Positions 50,930 to 59,201 of a DNA stretch of 64,000 nt are shown piece by piece. The translations under genes were made by a program, and so were the position numbers. Positions within the stretch are counted from its first letter, which is position 1, and each line of letters opens with the position of its first letter. Under the pieces are notes generated by a model, which worked only from the letters and a program-made list of their open reading frames with translations, had not been told where the DNA came from and did not search any database. Source of the DNA: Pseudomonas sp. Irchel 3H7 (GTDB lineage Bacteria > Pseudomonadota > Gammaproteobacteria > Pseudomonadales > Pseudomonadaceae); contig NZ_FYEA01000003.1 of NCBI RefSeq assembly GCF_900187605.1, positions 62,001 through 126,000 of the forward strand. The letters are read 5' to 3'.

Positions 50930-52408
50930 TCAATCCGCCGAACGCGGCAACTGCAGGGTCACCCGCAACCCACCCTCACGCAAATTCTGCAACGTCACCT
51001 CCCCGCCATGGCTGTGGGCAATATTGCGTGCAATGCCCAACCCCAAGCCATATCCCTGCTGCTGCCCCGCCAACCGGAAGTGCGGCTCAAACACCTGCTC
51101 CAAGCGCTGCTCCGGCACTCCCGGCCCTTCATCATCAACGTGTAAGACAAACGCGCTGTCATCGTCATCGATATGCAGATGTGCGTTCTGCCCATACTTC
51201 AACGCGTTGTCGATCAGATTGCCAATGCAACGCTTCAACGCCAAAGGTTTGCCCGGATACGCCGCCAACGCACGGCCATGCTGAGTCACCCGGCCGTTGC
51301 CGTTCGGCGCCAGGTACGGTTCGACCAGACAATCAAGCACATGGTTGAGATCCACCGGTTCGATGTTCTCGTGGATGTCAGTGTCTTTCACGCATTGCAG
51401 CGCGCCTTTGACCAACAACTCCAGCTCATCCAGATCGCGGCCGAATTTGGCTTGCAGCTTTTCGTCTTCCAGCAGTTCGACGCGCAAACGCAAACGGGTG
51501 ATTGGCGTGCGCAGGTCATGGGAAATCGCGCTGAACAACTGGCTGCGTTCAGTCAGGTAACGGCTGATGCGCTCGCGCATGGTGTTGAAGGCGCGCCCCA
51601 CTTCCACCACTTCACTGCCACCGCCCTCGGCCACCGGTTCGACGTCGGCACCCAGCGACAGATCCCGTGCGGCACGTGCCAGACGCTTGAGCGGCCGGCT
51701 CTGCCAGTGCACCAACAGGCCGATGAACAGCAGCAAAAATCCGCTGGTGAGGACGATGAACCACACTTGTTGCGACGGCAGTCCCTGTTCTTCAAGACTG
51801 GTGTACGGCTCGGGCAACAGTGAGGCGATGTACAGCCATTCGCCCGGGGCCATTTGAATCTGCGTGACCAGCACGGGTGGATTGACCGGTTCCAGGGTCA
51901 GCGCGTAATGCGCCCACGAACGCGGCAATTCATCGAGTTTCAGCCCGGCGTTGAAGATTCGCAGATCCTCGGGGCTGACGAAGGTCACCGAAATATCGGT
52001 GTCATGGCCCAAGGTCTGTCGCAGCACTTCGTCGACCGCTTTCATCACCGCCGCTTTACGCGGCGTGACCGGCAGTACGTCCATGCCCAGCGGCTTGTCG
52101 TTGAGCGTCACGACGAATCGGGTGCCGCCCATGCTGCGCAATTGGTCGAGTACCAACGGCCGATAAGCCACCGGCAACGAGCGGAAATAACTGACGCTGG
52201 CGGTCATCGAATGGGCGAGGCTGCGGGCGCTGGTGACCAGACCTTCGAGCTGCGTGGCGCGCAGCTGCGAGACCCAGATCACGCTCGACAAGGTCTGCGC
52301 AAACAACACCGCGAGCAACGTCAGCAGCAACATCCGCCCAAGCAGCGAACGCGGTACCGGCACCTTGGCGGCGAGTTTACGCAGCGACTCAGTGAGCATT
52401 GCCGGCAA
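50930..52408 (-). CDS. gltS: Sensor histidine kinase of the glucose system (GltS/GtrS)
   Basis: 492 residues. Helix LLGRMLLLTLLAVLFAQTLS, a periplasmic sensor of about 150 residues, second helix VWFIVLTSGFLLLFIGLLVH, HAMP, then H-box AISHDLRTPITRLRLRVELL and ATPase region IDNALKYGQNAHL and DEGPGVP. It senses 2-ketogluconate/6-phosphogluconate in P. aeruginosa and signals to GltR. Its start overlaps gltR by about 20 bases. Confidence 0.91.
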   Translation of the reverse strand: MPAMLTESLRKLAAKVPVPRSLLGRMLLLTLLAVLFAQTLSSVIWVSQLRATQLEGLVTSARSLAHSMTASVSYFRSLPVAYRPLVLDQLRSMGGTRFVVTLNDKPLGMDVLPVTPRKAAVMKAVDEVLRQTLGHDTDISVTFVSPEDLRIFNAGLKLDELPRSWAHYALTLEPVNPPVLVTQIQMAPGEWLYIASLLPEPYTSLEEQGLPSQQVWFIVLTSGFLLLFIGLLVHWQSRPLKRLARAARDLSLGADVEPVAEGGGSEVVEVGRAFNTMRERISRYLTERSQLFSAISHDLRTPITRLRLRVELLEDEKLQAKFGRDLDELELLVKGALQCVKDTDIHENIEPVDLNHVLDCLVEPYLAPNGNGRVTQHGRALAAYPGKPLALKRCIGNLIDNALKYGQNAHLHIDDDDSAFVLHVDDEGPGVPEQRLEQVFEPHFRLAGQQQGYGLGLGIARNIAHSHGGEVTLQNLREGGLRVTLQLPRSAD

Positions 52409-53120
52409 CCACGTTGGCTGCCAGTTGGTAGCCGCTGCCGCGCACGGTACGGATCAGCCGTGGCGGTTTCTCGGTGTCGCGCAGACGCTGGCGCAAACGG
52501 CTGACGGCCATGTCGACGATGCGATCGAGCGGCATCAGGTCGCGGCCACGGGTGGCGTTGCCGATGGTGTCGCGGTCGAGGATTTCCTGCGGGTGATCGA
52601 GGAACAGTTTCAGCAGGGCGAAGTCGGCGCCGGAGAGAATCACTTCCTCGCCGTCGGTGTGAAACAGGCGGTGGCTGACCATGTCTAGGCGCCATTCATC
52701 GAAGGCCAGCACGTCGCTGCCACTGCGCTCCTGACCGAATTGCGCACGCCGCAGCAGAGCTTTGATGCGGGCTTGCAGTTCGCGGGGGCTGAAGGGTTTG
52801 CCGAGGTAGTCGTCGGCACCGAGTTCGAGACCGATTACGCGATCGGCTTCATCGGAACTGGCGGTGAGCATGATAATCGGCACCTGCGCCTGACGCGGAT
52901 GCTGACGCACCCAACGGCACAGGCTGAAGCCGTCTTCGTCGGGCAGCATGACATCGAGGATCACCAGATCGCTCGGCGCCTCGTTGAGGGCCTGACGGAA
53001 ACTGGCACCGTCGGCGGTGGCCCGCACCTGAAACCCGGCGCGGGTCAGGTAGGTTTCCAGCAACTCGCGTATTTCCTGGTCGTCATCGACCAACAATATC
53101 GACTTGTTGACTGAGCTCAC
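52389..53120 (-). CDS. gltR: Response regulator GltR (OmpR family)
   Basis: 243 residues. Receiver domain with acidic DDD pocket, phospho-acceptor in LVILDVMLPDEDG and K in GKPFSP; C-terminal OmpR winged helix ends RTVRGSGYQLA. Controls oprB-gts glucose uptake genes. The GTG at 53120 follows AAGGA; no ATG is suitable and the longer open frame runs back into a family C repeat, which is not coding. Confidence 0.92.
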   Translation of the reverse strand: MSSVNKSILLVDDDQEIRELLETYLTRAGFQVRATADGASFRQALNEAPSDLVILDVMLPDEDGFSLCRWVRQHPRQAQVPIIMLTASSDEADRVIGLELGADDYLGKPFSPRELQARIKALLRRAQFGQERSGSDVLAFDEWRLDMVSHRLFHTDGEEVILSGADFALLKLFLDHPQEILDRDTIGNATRGRDLMPLDRIVDMAVSRLRQRLRDTEKPPRLIRTVRGSGYQLAANVVAGNAH

Positions 53121-53193
53121 TTCGAAGGCATCCTTGTTGTTGGAATTGGGGCGGATTATGCCTGATGAACCTTGGATATTTGTTGCCTGTTCT

Positions 53194-53277
53194 GGCCTCA
53201 TCGCTGGCAAGCCAGCTCCCACAAGGATCTGTGTCGTTCACAAAACCTGTGGGAGCTGGCTTGCCAGCGATGAAGGC
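53194..53277. repeat. Intergenic inverted repeat, family C
   Basis: gcctcatcgctggcaagcca ... tggcttgccagcgatgaaggc, between glk and gltR, ten bases after the glk stop. Confidence 0.88.
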
Positions 53278-53286
53278 GACTCGGTA

Positions 53287-54237
53287 TCAAGCCTGTTCCA
53301 AGGCCACACCGGCGCCAACCAGGCCAGAATACGGCGCTGTCACCAGCCACACCGGAATGCCTTTGAAGTAATCGCTCATGCAACCTTTGTCAGCAAAGCT
53401 GCGGGCGAAACCGCTTTCGAGGAAGAAATCGGCGAAGCGTGGAATCACACCACCGACGATATACACCCCGCCACGCCCGCCCGTGGTCAGCACGTTGTTG
53501 CCGGCGACACGGCCGAGCCAGCAGCAGAACTGCTCGAGCACTTCCAGGGCAATCGGATCACCGGCCAAACCAGCTGCCGTAATCGCTTCCGGCGTGTCGA
53601 GTGTCGGCTCATGCCCGTCCACTGCGCAAATCGCGCGATAGACCCGCGGCAAACCGCCGCCACTCAACGCGGTCTCGGCGCTGACATGGCCGATTTCATT
53701 GTGGATGTGCTGCCACAACTGAGTTTCACGCGGACTGCTCAGCGGCAGATCAACGTGACCGCCCTCGCCCGGCAACGCCGCGAAACGACCTTCACCCAAA
53801 TCAAGCAAGGTGCCGACACCAAGGCCAGTGCCCGGGCCAATCACCACCGCCGGACGCAACGGCTCCGGCGTGCCCTCGCAGACCACACGAAATTCGCCCG
53901 GCTGCAAACGGGTCATGCCCAGCGCCATCGCCGAGAAGTCGTTGACCAGCAACAACTGCTCGACCTGCAAGGTTTTGCAGAACGCGCTGCGGCTCAGGCG
54001 CCAGTGATTGTTGGTGAATTTGAACTCATCACCACTGACGGGACCTGCCACCGACAGGCACACCGAACCGATCGAACCCGGCGCCAGACCGAGCCCGCGC
54101 AGATAGAGGCTGATCGCCTCTTCCGGGCTGGCGTGGTCGGCCGTGGCCAGCACTTGAACCGATTGCAGTTGCTGGTTTTTCCACAACGCGAACCGCGCGT
54201 TGGTGCCTCCGATGTCACCGACCAAAGCCAGTTTCAA
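53287..54237 (-). CDS. glk: Glucokinase
   Basis: 316 residues. Phosphorylates glucose with ATP. ATP loop [12 protein letters not shown] (7-18), [36 protein letters not shown]. The only start in frame is TTG at 54237, whose TTGA overlaps the edd TGA. Weak initiation coupled to edd translation would set its level. Confidence 0.92.
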   Translation of the reverse strand: MKLALVGDIGGTNARFALWKNQQLQSVQVLATADHASPEEAISLYLRGLGLAPGSIGSVCLSVAGPVSGDEFKFTNNHWRLSRSAFCKTLQVEQLLLVNDFSAMALGMTRLQPGEFRVVCEGTPEPLRPAVVIGPGTGLGVGTLLDLGEGRFAALPGEGGHVDLPLSSPRETQLWQHIHNEIGHVSAETALSGGGLPRVYRAICAVDGHEPTLDTPEAITAAGLAGDPIALEVLEQFCCWLGRVAGNNVLTTGGRGGVYIVGGVIPRFADFFLESGFARSFADKGCMSDYFKGIPVWLVTAPYSGLVGAGVALEQA

Positions 54238-56060
54238 TTAAGCGTCTCCAGGGCAGAAGTGAAGGCGCTGGCGCCCTGCTCCGCCGAGCTGAAGGCCATG
54301 CGCATGAAGCCGAACAGTTCGCGACCGCTGCCGATGTTGTTGCCCAACAGGCCTTTGGCGGGTTCGCGCGCTGCAAATTCGGCGGCGTCGACTTTAAGTT
54401 CCAAAGTACCTTTGACGCCATCGACGCGGATGATATCGCCCTCTTGCACGCGCGCCAAAGCACCACCGACATAAGCTTCCGGGCTGACGTGAATCGCAGC
54501 GGGGATTTTCCCCGAGGCGCCGGACATCCGGCCGTCAGTCACCAGGGCGACTTTGAAGCCGCGATCCTGCAGCACGCCGAGGAACGGCGTCATCTTGTGC
54601 AGCTCCGGCATACCGTTGGAACGCGGGCCCTGGAAGCGCATCACCGCGACGAAATCCTTTTCCAGCAGGCCGGCCTTGAACGCGTCGGCCAGATCTTGTT
54701 GATCCTGGAACACCATCGCTGGCGCTTCGACGATCTGGTTTTCCAAAGCAACGGCGGACACCTTCATCACACCGCGACCGAGGTTGCCTTCCATCACCCG
54801 CAGACCACCCTCCGCCGAGAATGCACGGGCGACCGGGCGCAGGATATTTTCGTCGAGACTGTCGACCGGACCTTCGCGCCATACCAGTTCGCCGTTATCG
54901 AGGAACGGTTCCTTGGTGTATTTGCTCAGGCCGTGGCCAAGCACGGTGTTGACGTCTTCGTGCAGCAGACCGGCGCCAAGCAGTTCGCGGATCAGGAACG
55001 ACATGCCGCCCGCTGCCTGGAAGTGGTTGATGTCGGCTTTGCCGTTCGGGTAGACGTGGCTCAGGGTCGGCACGACTTCGGAGAGGTCGGCCATGTCCTG
55101 CCAGGTCAGTTGAATGCCCGCCGCCATGGCAATGGCCGGCATGTGCAGGGTGTGATTGGTCGAGCCGCCGGTGGCGTGCAGCGCAACAATGGAGTTGACC
55201 AGCGACTTCTCGTCGACGATTTCGCCGATCGGCATGAAGTTGCCGTTCTGTTTGGTCAGGCGCGTAACTTGATGCGCAGCTTCGCGGGTCAGCGCATCAC
55301 GCAGCGGCGTGTTCGGGTTGACGAAAGAAGCGCCCGGCAAGTGCAGGCCCATGACTTCCATCAGCAACTGGTTGGTGTTGGCGGTGCCGTAGAAGGTGCA
55401 GGTGCCCGGGCTGTGGTAGGACTTCATCTCCGATTCCAGCAGCTCTTCGCGGGTGGCTTTGCCTTCGGCGTACTTCTGGCGCACGTCGGCTTTTTCCTTG
55501 TTGGAAATCCCCGAGACCATCGGCCCGCCCGGCACGAAGATCGTCGGCAGGTGACCGAAGCGCAGCGAACCCATCATCAGGCCCGGGACGATTTTGTCGC
55601 AGATGCCGAGCATCAGCGCGCCGTCGAACATGTTGTGAGAGAGCGCCACAGCGGTGGACATGGCGATCACTTCGCGGCTCGGCAAGCTCAGTTCCATGCC
55701 CGGCTCACCTTGGGTGACGCCGTCGCACATCGCCGGAGTGCCGCCAGCGAACTGGCCGACCGAGCCGATTTCGCGCAGGGCGTTCTTGATCTGTTCCGGG
55801 AAGACTTCATACGGCTGGTGCGCCGAGAGCATGTCGTTATACGAAGAAACTATGGCGATGTTCGCCGAGTTCATCATCCGCAGGCTGTGCTTGTCTTCGC
55901 TGCCGCAACCGGCCACGCCGTGGGCGAAGTTGGCGCATTGCAGCTTGCCGCGCATCGGCCCGTCAGTGGCGGCGCCGCGAATCAGTGCAAGGTAAGCCTG
56001 ACGCGTGGCGCGGCTGCGGGCGATAAGCCGTTCGGTGACCTCAAGGACGCGGGGATGCAT
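54234..56060 (-). CDS. edd: 6-phosphogluconate dehydratase
   Basis: 608 residues, IlvD/Edd family [4Fe-4S] dehydratase; makes 2-keto-3-deoxy-6-phosphogluconate. Cluster cysteines in [24 protein letters not shown] and [10 protein letters not shown] are present, with [17 protein letters not shown] near the C terminus. Divergent from gap across 220 bases containing two HexR-type sites. First gene of edd-glk. Confidence 0.95.
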   Translation of the reverse strand: MHPRVLEVTERLIARSRATRQAYLALIRGAATDGPMRGKLQCANFAHGVAGCGSEDKHSLRMMNSANIAIVSSYNDMLSAHQPYEVFPEQIKNALREIGSVGQFAGGTPAMCDGVTQGEPGMELSLPSREVIAMSTAVALSHNMFDGALMLGICDKIVPGLMMGSLRFGHLPTIFVPGGPMVSGISNKEKADVRQKYAEGKATREELLESEMKSYHSPGTCTFYGTANTNQLLMEVMGLHLPGASFVNPNTPLRDALTREAAHQVTRLTKQNGNFMPIGEIVDEKSLVNSIVALHATGGSTNHTLHMPAIAMAAGIQLTWQDMADLSEVVPTLSHVYPNGKADINHFQAAGGMSFLIRELLGAGLLHEDVNTVLGHGLSKYTKEPFLDNGELVWREGPVDSLDENILRPVARAFSAEGGLRVMEGNLGRGVMKVSAVALENQIVEAPAMVFQDQQDLADAFKAGLLEKDFVAVMRFQGPRSNGMPELHKMTPFLGVLQDRGFKVALVTDGRMSGASGKIPAAIHVSPEAYVGGALARVQEGDIIRVDGVKGTLELKVDAAEFAAREPAKGLLGNNIGSGRELFGFMRMAFSSAEQGASAFTSALETLN

Positions 56061-56180
56061 GTGTAGAACTCCAGGCTAACGGATGTGGCGACCTGATTGT
56101 CTATGCTGATCAAACGCCGTTGTTGTTGGAATGACAGACGGCTTTTTTGACCATTCGGACCAGTTGATTCAGGTCACTCG

Positions 56181-56195
56181 TTGTAGATAAAACAA
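56181..56195. promoter_or_regulatory. HexR operator (edd side)
   Basis: TTGT-AGATAAA-ACAA, an exact TTGT-N7-ACAA match to the Pseudomonas HexR consensus, 121 bases before edd and 86 before gap. Confidence 0.65.
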
Positions 56196-56242
56196 AATAT
56201 TGCCACTAAAAAGGCTTGTTTTCTATTTTTATGCGAATAATC

Positions 56243-56257
56243 TTGTAATTCCAACAA
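56243..56257. promoter_or_regulatory. HexR operator (gap side)
   Basis: TTGT-AATTCCA-ACAA, second exact TTGT-N7-ACAA match, 24 bases before gap. The ACAA half also begins an AACAACAAAA stretch that resembles a Crc/Hfq site in gap mRNA. Confidence 0.6.
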
Positions 56258-56280
56258 CAAAACGACGGCGGCGCTGTTCC

Positions 56281-57282
56281 ATGACTCTTCGAATCGCAAT
56301 CAATGGTTTTGGCCGCATCGGCCGTAATGTCCTGCGCGCACTGTATACCCAAGGCTATCGACAGGATTTGCAGATCGTCGCCATCAACGATCTGGGCGAC
56401 AGCTCGATCAATGCTCATCTGCTCAAATACGACACCGTTCACGGCACGTTCGACGCTCAGGTCGAGCATGACAACGAAAGTCTGACCGTCAACGGCGACC
56501 GCATTGCGGTCAGCGCCATTCGCAACCCGGCCGAGCTGCCATGGGCGGCGGAAAAGATTGATGTGGTGTTCGAATGCACCGGTCTCTTTACCGATCGCGC
56601 CAAAGCGGCCGCGCATATTACTGCCGGCGCGCGCAAAGTGATCATCTCGGCTCCGGCCAAAGGTGCCGACGCCACTGTTGTCTATGGCGTGAACCACGAC
56701 ATTTTGCGCCAGTCGCACCAGATCATCTCCAACGCTTCGTGCACCACCAACTGCCTGGCGCCAGTGGCGCAAGTGCTGCACCGCGAACTGGGGATCGAAA
56801 GCGGTCTGATGACTACGATTCATGCCTACACCAACGATCAGAACCTCACCGACGTCTACCACACCGACCCGTACCGCGCGCGTTCGGCCACGCAGAACAT
56901 GATCCCGAGCAAGACCGGCGCCGCTGAAGCGGTAGGCCTGGTGCTGCCGGAACTGGCGGGCAAGCTGACCGGCATGGCCGTGCGCGTGCCGGTGATCAAT
57001 GTGTCGCTGGTGGATTTGACCGTGCAGTTGAAAAAAGAAGCCAGCGCCGAGGAAGTCAACGCGCTGATGAAATCCGCGAGCCAGCACTCGAAGATTCTCG
57101 GCTTCAACACCCTGCCGCTGGTATCCAGCGACTTCAACCATAATCCGCTGTCGTCGATATTCGACGCCAACCACACCAAGTCCAGCGGCAAACTGCTGAA
57201 GGTGCTGGCCTGGTACGACAACGAGTGGGGCTTCTCCAACCGCATGCTGGATAACTGCCTGGCGCTGTGTAACGCCGAGTAA
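56281..57282 (+). CDS. gap: Glyceraldehyde-3-phosphate dehydrogenase, type I
   Basis: 333 residues. NAD site [15 protein letters not shown] at 7-21, active-site C154 in [12 protein letters not shown] with the partner histidine in [11 protein letters not shown]. It oxidises the glyceraldehyde 3-phosphate released by Eda. The ATG at 56281 follows ACGACGGCGG; the longer frame from 56200 crosses the HexR operator. Confidence 0.95.
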   Translation: MTLRIAINGFGRIGRNVLRALYTQGYRQDLQIVAINDLGDSSINAHLLKYDTVHGTFDAQVEHDNESLTVNGDRIAVSAIRNPAELPWAAEKIDVVFECTGLFTDRAKAAAHITAGARKVIISAPAKGADATVVYGVNHDILRQSHQIISNASCTTNCLAPVAQVLHRELGIESGLMTTIHAYTNDQNLTDVYHTDPYRARSATQNMIPSKTGAAEAVGLVLPELAGKLTGMAVRVPVINVSLVDLTVQLKKEASAEEVNALMKSASQHSKILGFNTLPLVSSDFNHNPLSSIFDANHTKSSGKLLKVLAWYDNEWGFSNRMLDNCLALCNAE

Positions 57283-57298
57283 GGTTGTCCTGATCCCC

Positions 57299-57382
57299 TG
57301 TAGGAGCTGCCGAAGGCTGCGATCTTTTGATCTTGTTTGTAAGATCAACATCAAAAGATCGTAGCCTTCGGCAGCTCCTACA
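57299..57382. repeat. Intergenic inverted repeat, family B
   Basis: tgtaggagctgccgaaggct ... cgtagccttcggcagctcct, 16 bases after the gap stop. Confidence 0.88.
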
Positions 57383-57425
57383 TTTATCTGCGTCGATCAC
57401 AAAACAATACTTGACCATTCAACTA

Positions 57426-57445
57426 GATGATAAGCATTATCATTC
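57426..57445. promoter_or_regulatory. Putative Fur box before the heme ECF sigma gene
   Basis: GATGATAAGCATTATCATTC, close to GATAATGATAATCATTATC, 25 bases before the sigma start. It would repress the unit when iron is sufficient. Confidence 0.7.
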
Positions 57446-57469
57446 GCTTGAAATCGATCAGGTCCTCCC

Positions 57470-57988
57470 GTGAGTCAATCGCGCTTCAACCACGTCTTCC
57501 TCACCCAGCGCACCTCGCTGCTGCGTACGCTGGAACGGATGGTCAACAATCACAGCACCGCTGAAGACCTGCTGCAGGAGACCTACCTGCGCGTGACGCG
57601 GGCGTTGAGCGAACGGGCCATCGATCACCTCGAACCTTTTGTCTTCCAGACCGCGCGCAATCTGGCGCTGGATCATTTGCGTGCGCGCAAGATCCATTCG
57701 CGAACCATGGTCGATGACGTGCCGCAGGATGTCGTGCACAGCGTCGCCGCCCCCGCCAGCAGCGCCGAAGATGCCGCCCACGCCGAACAGATGCTGGAGC
57801 GCCTGAACGTGAGCCTCAGTCAACTCAGTCCCCGTCAGCAGCAGATTTTCATCCTCAGCCGTCTGCACGGGAACAGTTATCAGGAAATCGCCGATGAGCT
57901 GAATGTTTCCCTCAGCACCGTGCAGAAAGAACTGAAGCTGATCATGACCATTTGTATCGGCGTCGCCGAACGTCTGAATGGCGACTGA
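57470..57988 (+). CDS. ECF sigma factor of the heme-uptake unit
   Basis: 172 residues, FecI-type. Region 2: TAEDLLQETYLRVTRA; region 4: LSPRQQQIFILSRLHGNSYQEIADELNVSLSTVQKEL. GTG start with AGG about ten bases upstream. Heads sigma, FecR-like, STN receptor, heme oxygenase, the order at the heme-responsive locus beside gap in P. putida. Drives the receptor gene when heme is sensed. Confidence 0.9.
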   Translation: MSQSRFNHVFLTQRTSLLRTLERMVNNHSTAEDLLQETYLRVTRALSERAIDHLEPFVFQTARNLALDHLRARKIHSRTMVDDVPQDVVHSVAAPASSAEDAAHAEQMLERLNVSLSQLSPRQQQIFILSRLHGNSYQEIADELNVSLSTVQKELKLIMTICIGVAERLNGD

Positions 57989-58113
57989 AGTTGTAGGGCT
58001 TTTCTGTAAGTGCCAGGATCGCCTGCACGGATCAGTGGGCTTTGTTACCCTTGCCCGACTTTTACGCTTCACTTAAAAAAACAGCCGTGCGCAGACACTG
58101 CCGAGGAAACACC

Positions 58114-59079
58114 GTGACGGACACCCACCGCTCGCCTTCGCCGGATTCGGTGCAGGACGCTGCCAACGCAATGGACCAGGCTCTGGACTGGCTCATCGTG
58201 CTCGACAGTCCGGACGAGGAGCAGACCCGGCAATTTCATGCCTGGCTGGCGGCCGATCCGTTGAATGCCGAAGCGTTCGCCAAGGCCCAGGCGATCTGGG
58301 ACGGCCCGCAAATCGCCCAGTGCGCGCAAAGCCTGGCGGCCAAACCTGCGAAGGTCACTTTCCTCAAGCGTCTGCGTCCACACTGGAAACCGCTGGCCAC
58401 CGCCGCCGTGCTGATCCTCGGTTTGTTCAGTTTCAGTAATCTGCCGATGCGCATTCAGGCCGATCATCTGACCGTGGTCGGCGAGCGCCAGCGCCTGCAA
58501 CTGGAGGACGGTTCGAAAGTCCTGCTCAATACCAATTCGGCATTTTCCAGCACCATCAACGATCAGCAGCGCGTTGCCCGGTTGTTTCAGGGCGAAGCGT
58601 TTTTCGAGATCGCCAGCGGCCGCAGTCAACCGCTGGAAATCGATGCCGGCCCGGTCCGTGCCAGCGTGCGCGATACCGCATTCGCGGTGCGTTATCTCGA
58701 TGGCGTGGCGCAGGTCAACGTGCAGCGCGGCGATGTCGATCTACAGGCAACGCATAACGACGCTCGCGTACGTCTTAAGGCCGGTGAGAGTATTCGTATC
58801 GGCCCCAACGGTTTCGACCGCCCGGCCAAACTCGACGTCAACACTGACCTGGCCTGGGTGCAAGGTCGCTTGGTGTTCGAGAACTGCCCGCTGAATCAGG
58901 TGCTTGCCGAATTGCGCCGCTACTATCCAGGCTGGATCATCAACACCAACGAGCAGTTGGCCGACGTCGCTGTGACCGGCAATTACCGCCTCGATCAGCC
59001 ACTCGACGTGGTTCGCTCCCTCGCGCACATCACCTCGGCGCAACTGAAAGAATTCCCCGCCGTGGTCATCCTGAACTAA
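58114..59079 (+). CDS. FecR-family anti-sigma/transmembrane regulator
   Basis: 321 residues. Cytoplasmic DUF4880 helix region (AMDQALDWLIVLDSPDEEQT), membrane helix LATAAVLILGLFSFSNLP, periplasmic FecR domain (VGERQRLQLEDGSKVLLNTN, GEAFFEIA, DTAFAVRY) and DUF4974-like end (QVLAELRRYYPGWI). Controls the adjacent sigma. The GTG at 58114 with GAGGAAA is preferred to an earlier open frame. Confidence 0.9.
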   Translation: MTDTHRSPSPDSVQDAANAMDQALDWLIVLDSPDEEQTRQFHAWLAADPLNAEAFAKAQAIWDGPQIAQCAQSLAAKPAKVTFLKRLRPHWKPLATAAVLILGLFSFSNLPMRIQADHLTVVGERQRLQLEDGSKVLLNTNSAFSSTINDQQRVARLFQGEAFFEIASGRSQPLEIDAGPVRASVRDTAFAVRYLDGVAQVNVQRGDVDLQATHNDARVRLKAGESIRIGPNGFDRPAKLDVNTDLAWVQGRLVFENCPLNQVLAELRRYYPGWIINTNEQLADVAVTGNYRLDQPLDVVRSLAHITSAQLKEFPAVVILN

Positions 59080-59096
59080 ATGAGAATTATTTTTAC
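59078..59096. promoter_or_regulatory. Fur-like box before the heme receptor
   Basis: AAATGAGAATTATTTTTAC: the left half matches a Fur half-site (TGAGAAT-ATT), the right half is weaker. It overlaps the 3' end of the FecR-like gene; the 122-base gap to the receptor otherwise shows no gene. Confidence 0.45.
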
Positions 59097-59201
59097 TCGA
59101 TAGCCAACGTCAGTACGTCTCGTTATAGCCAATGCAATTGATTCGCAACACGCGAAGCCAATCAGCCCCTATAAAGATTCGTGCGACACGGAGCGCTATC
59201 G

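Noticed and set aside
53121..53222. Longer GltR reading with an N-terminal extension
   Set aside because: The extra residues are translated from a family C repeat and the region before the GTG at 53120, which has its own AAGGA site.
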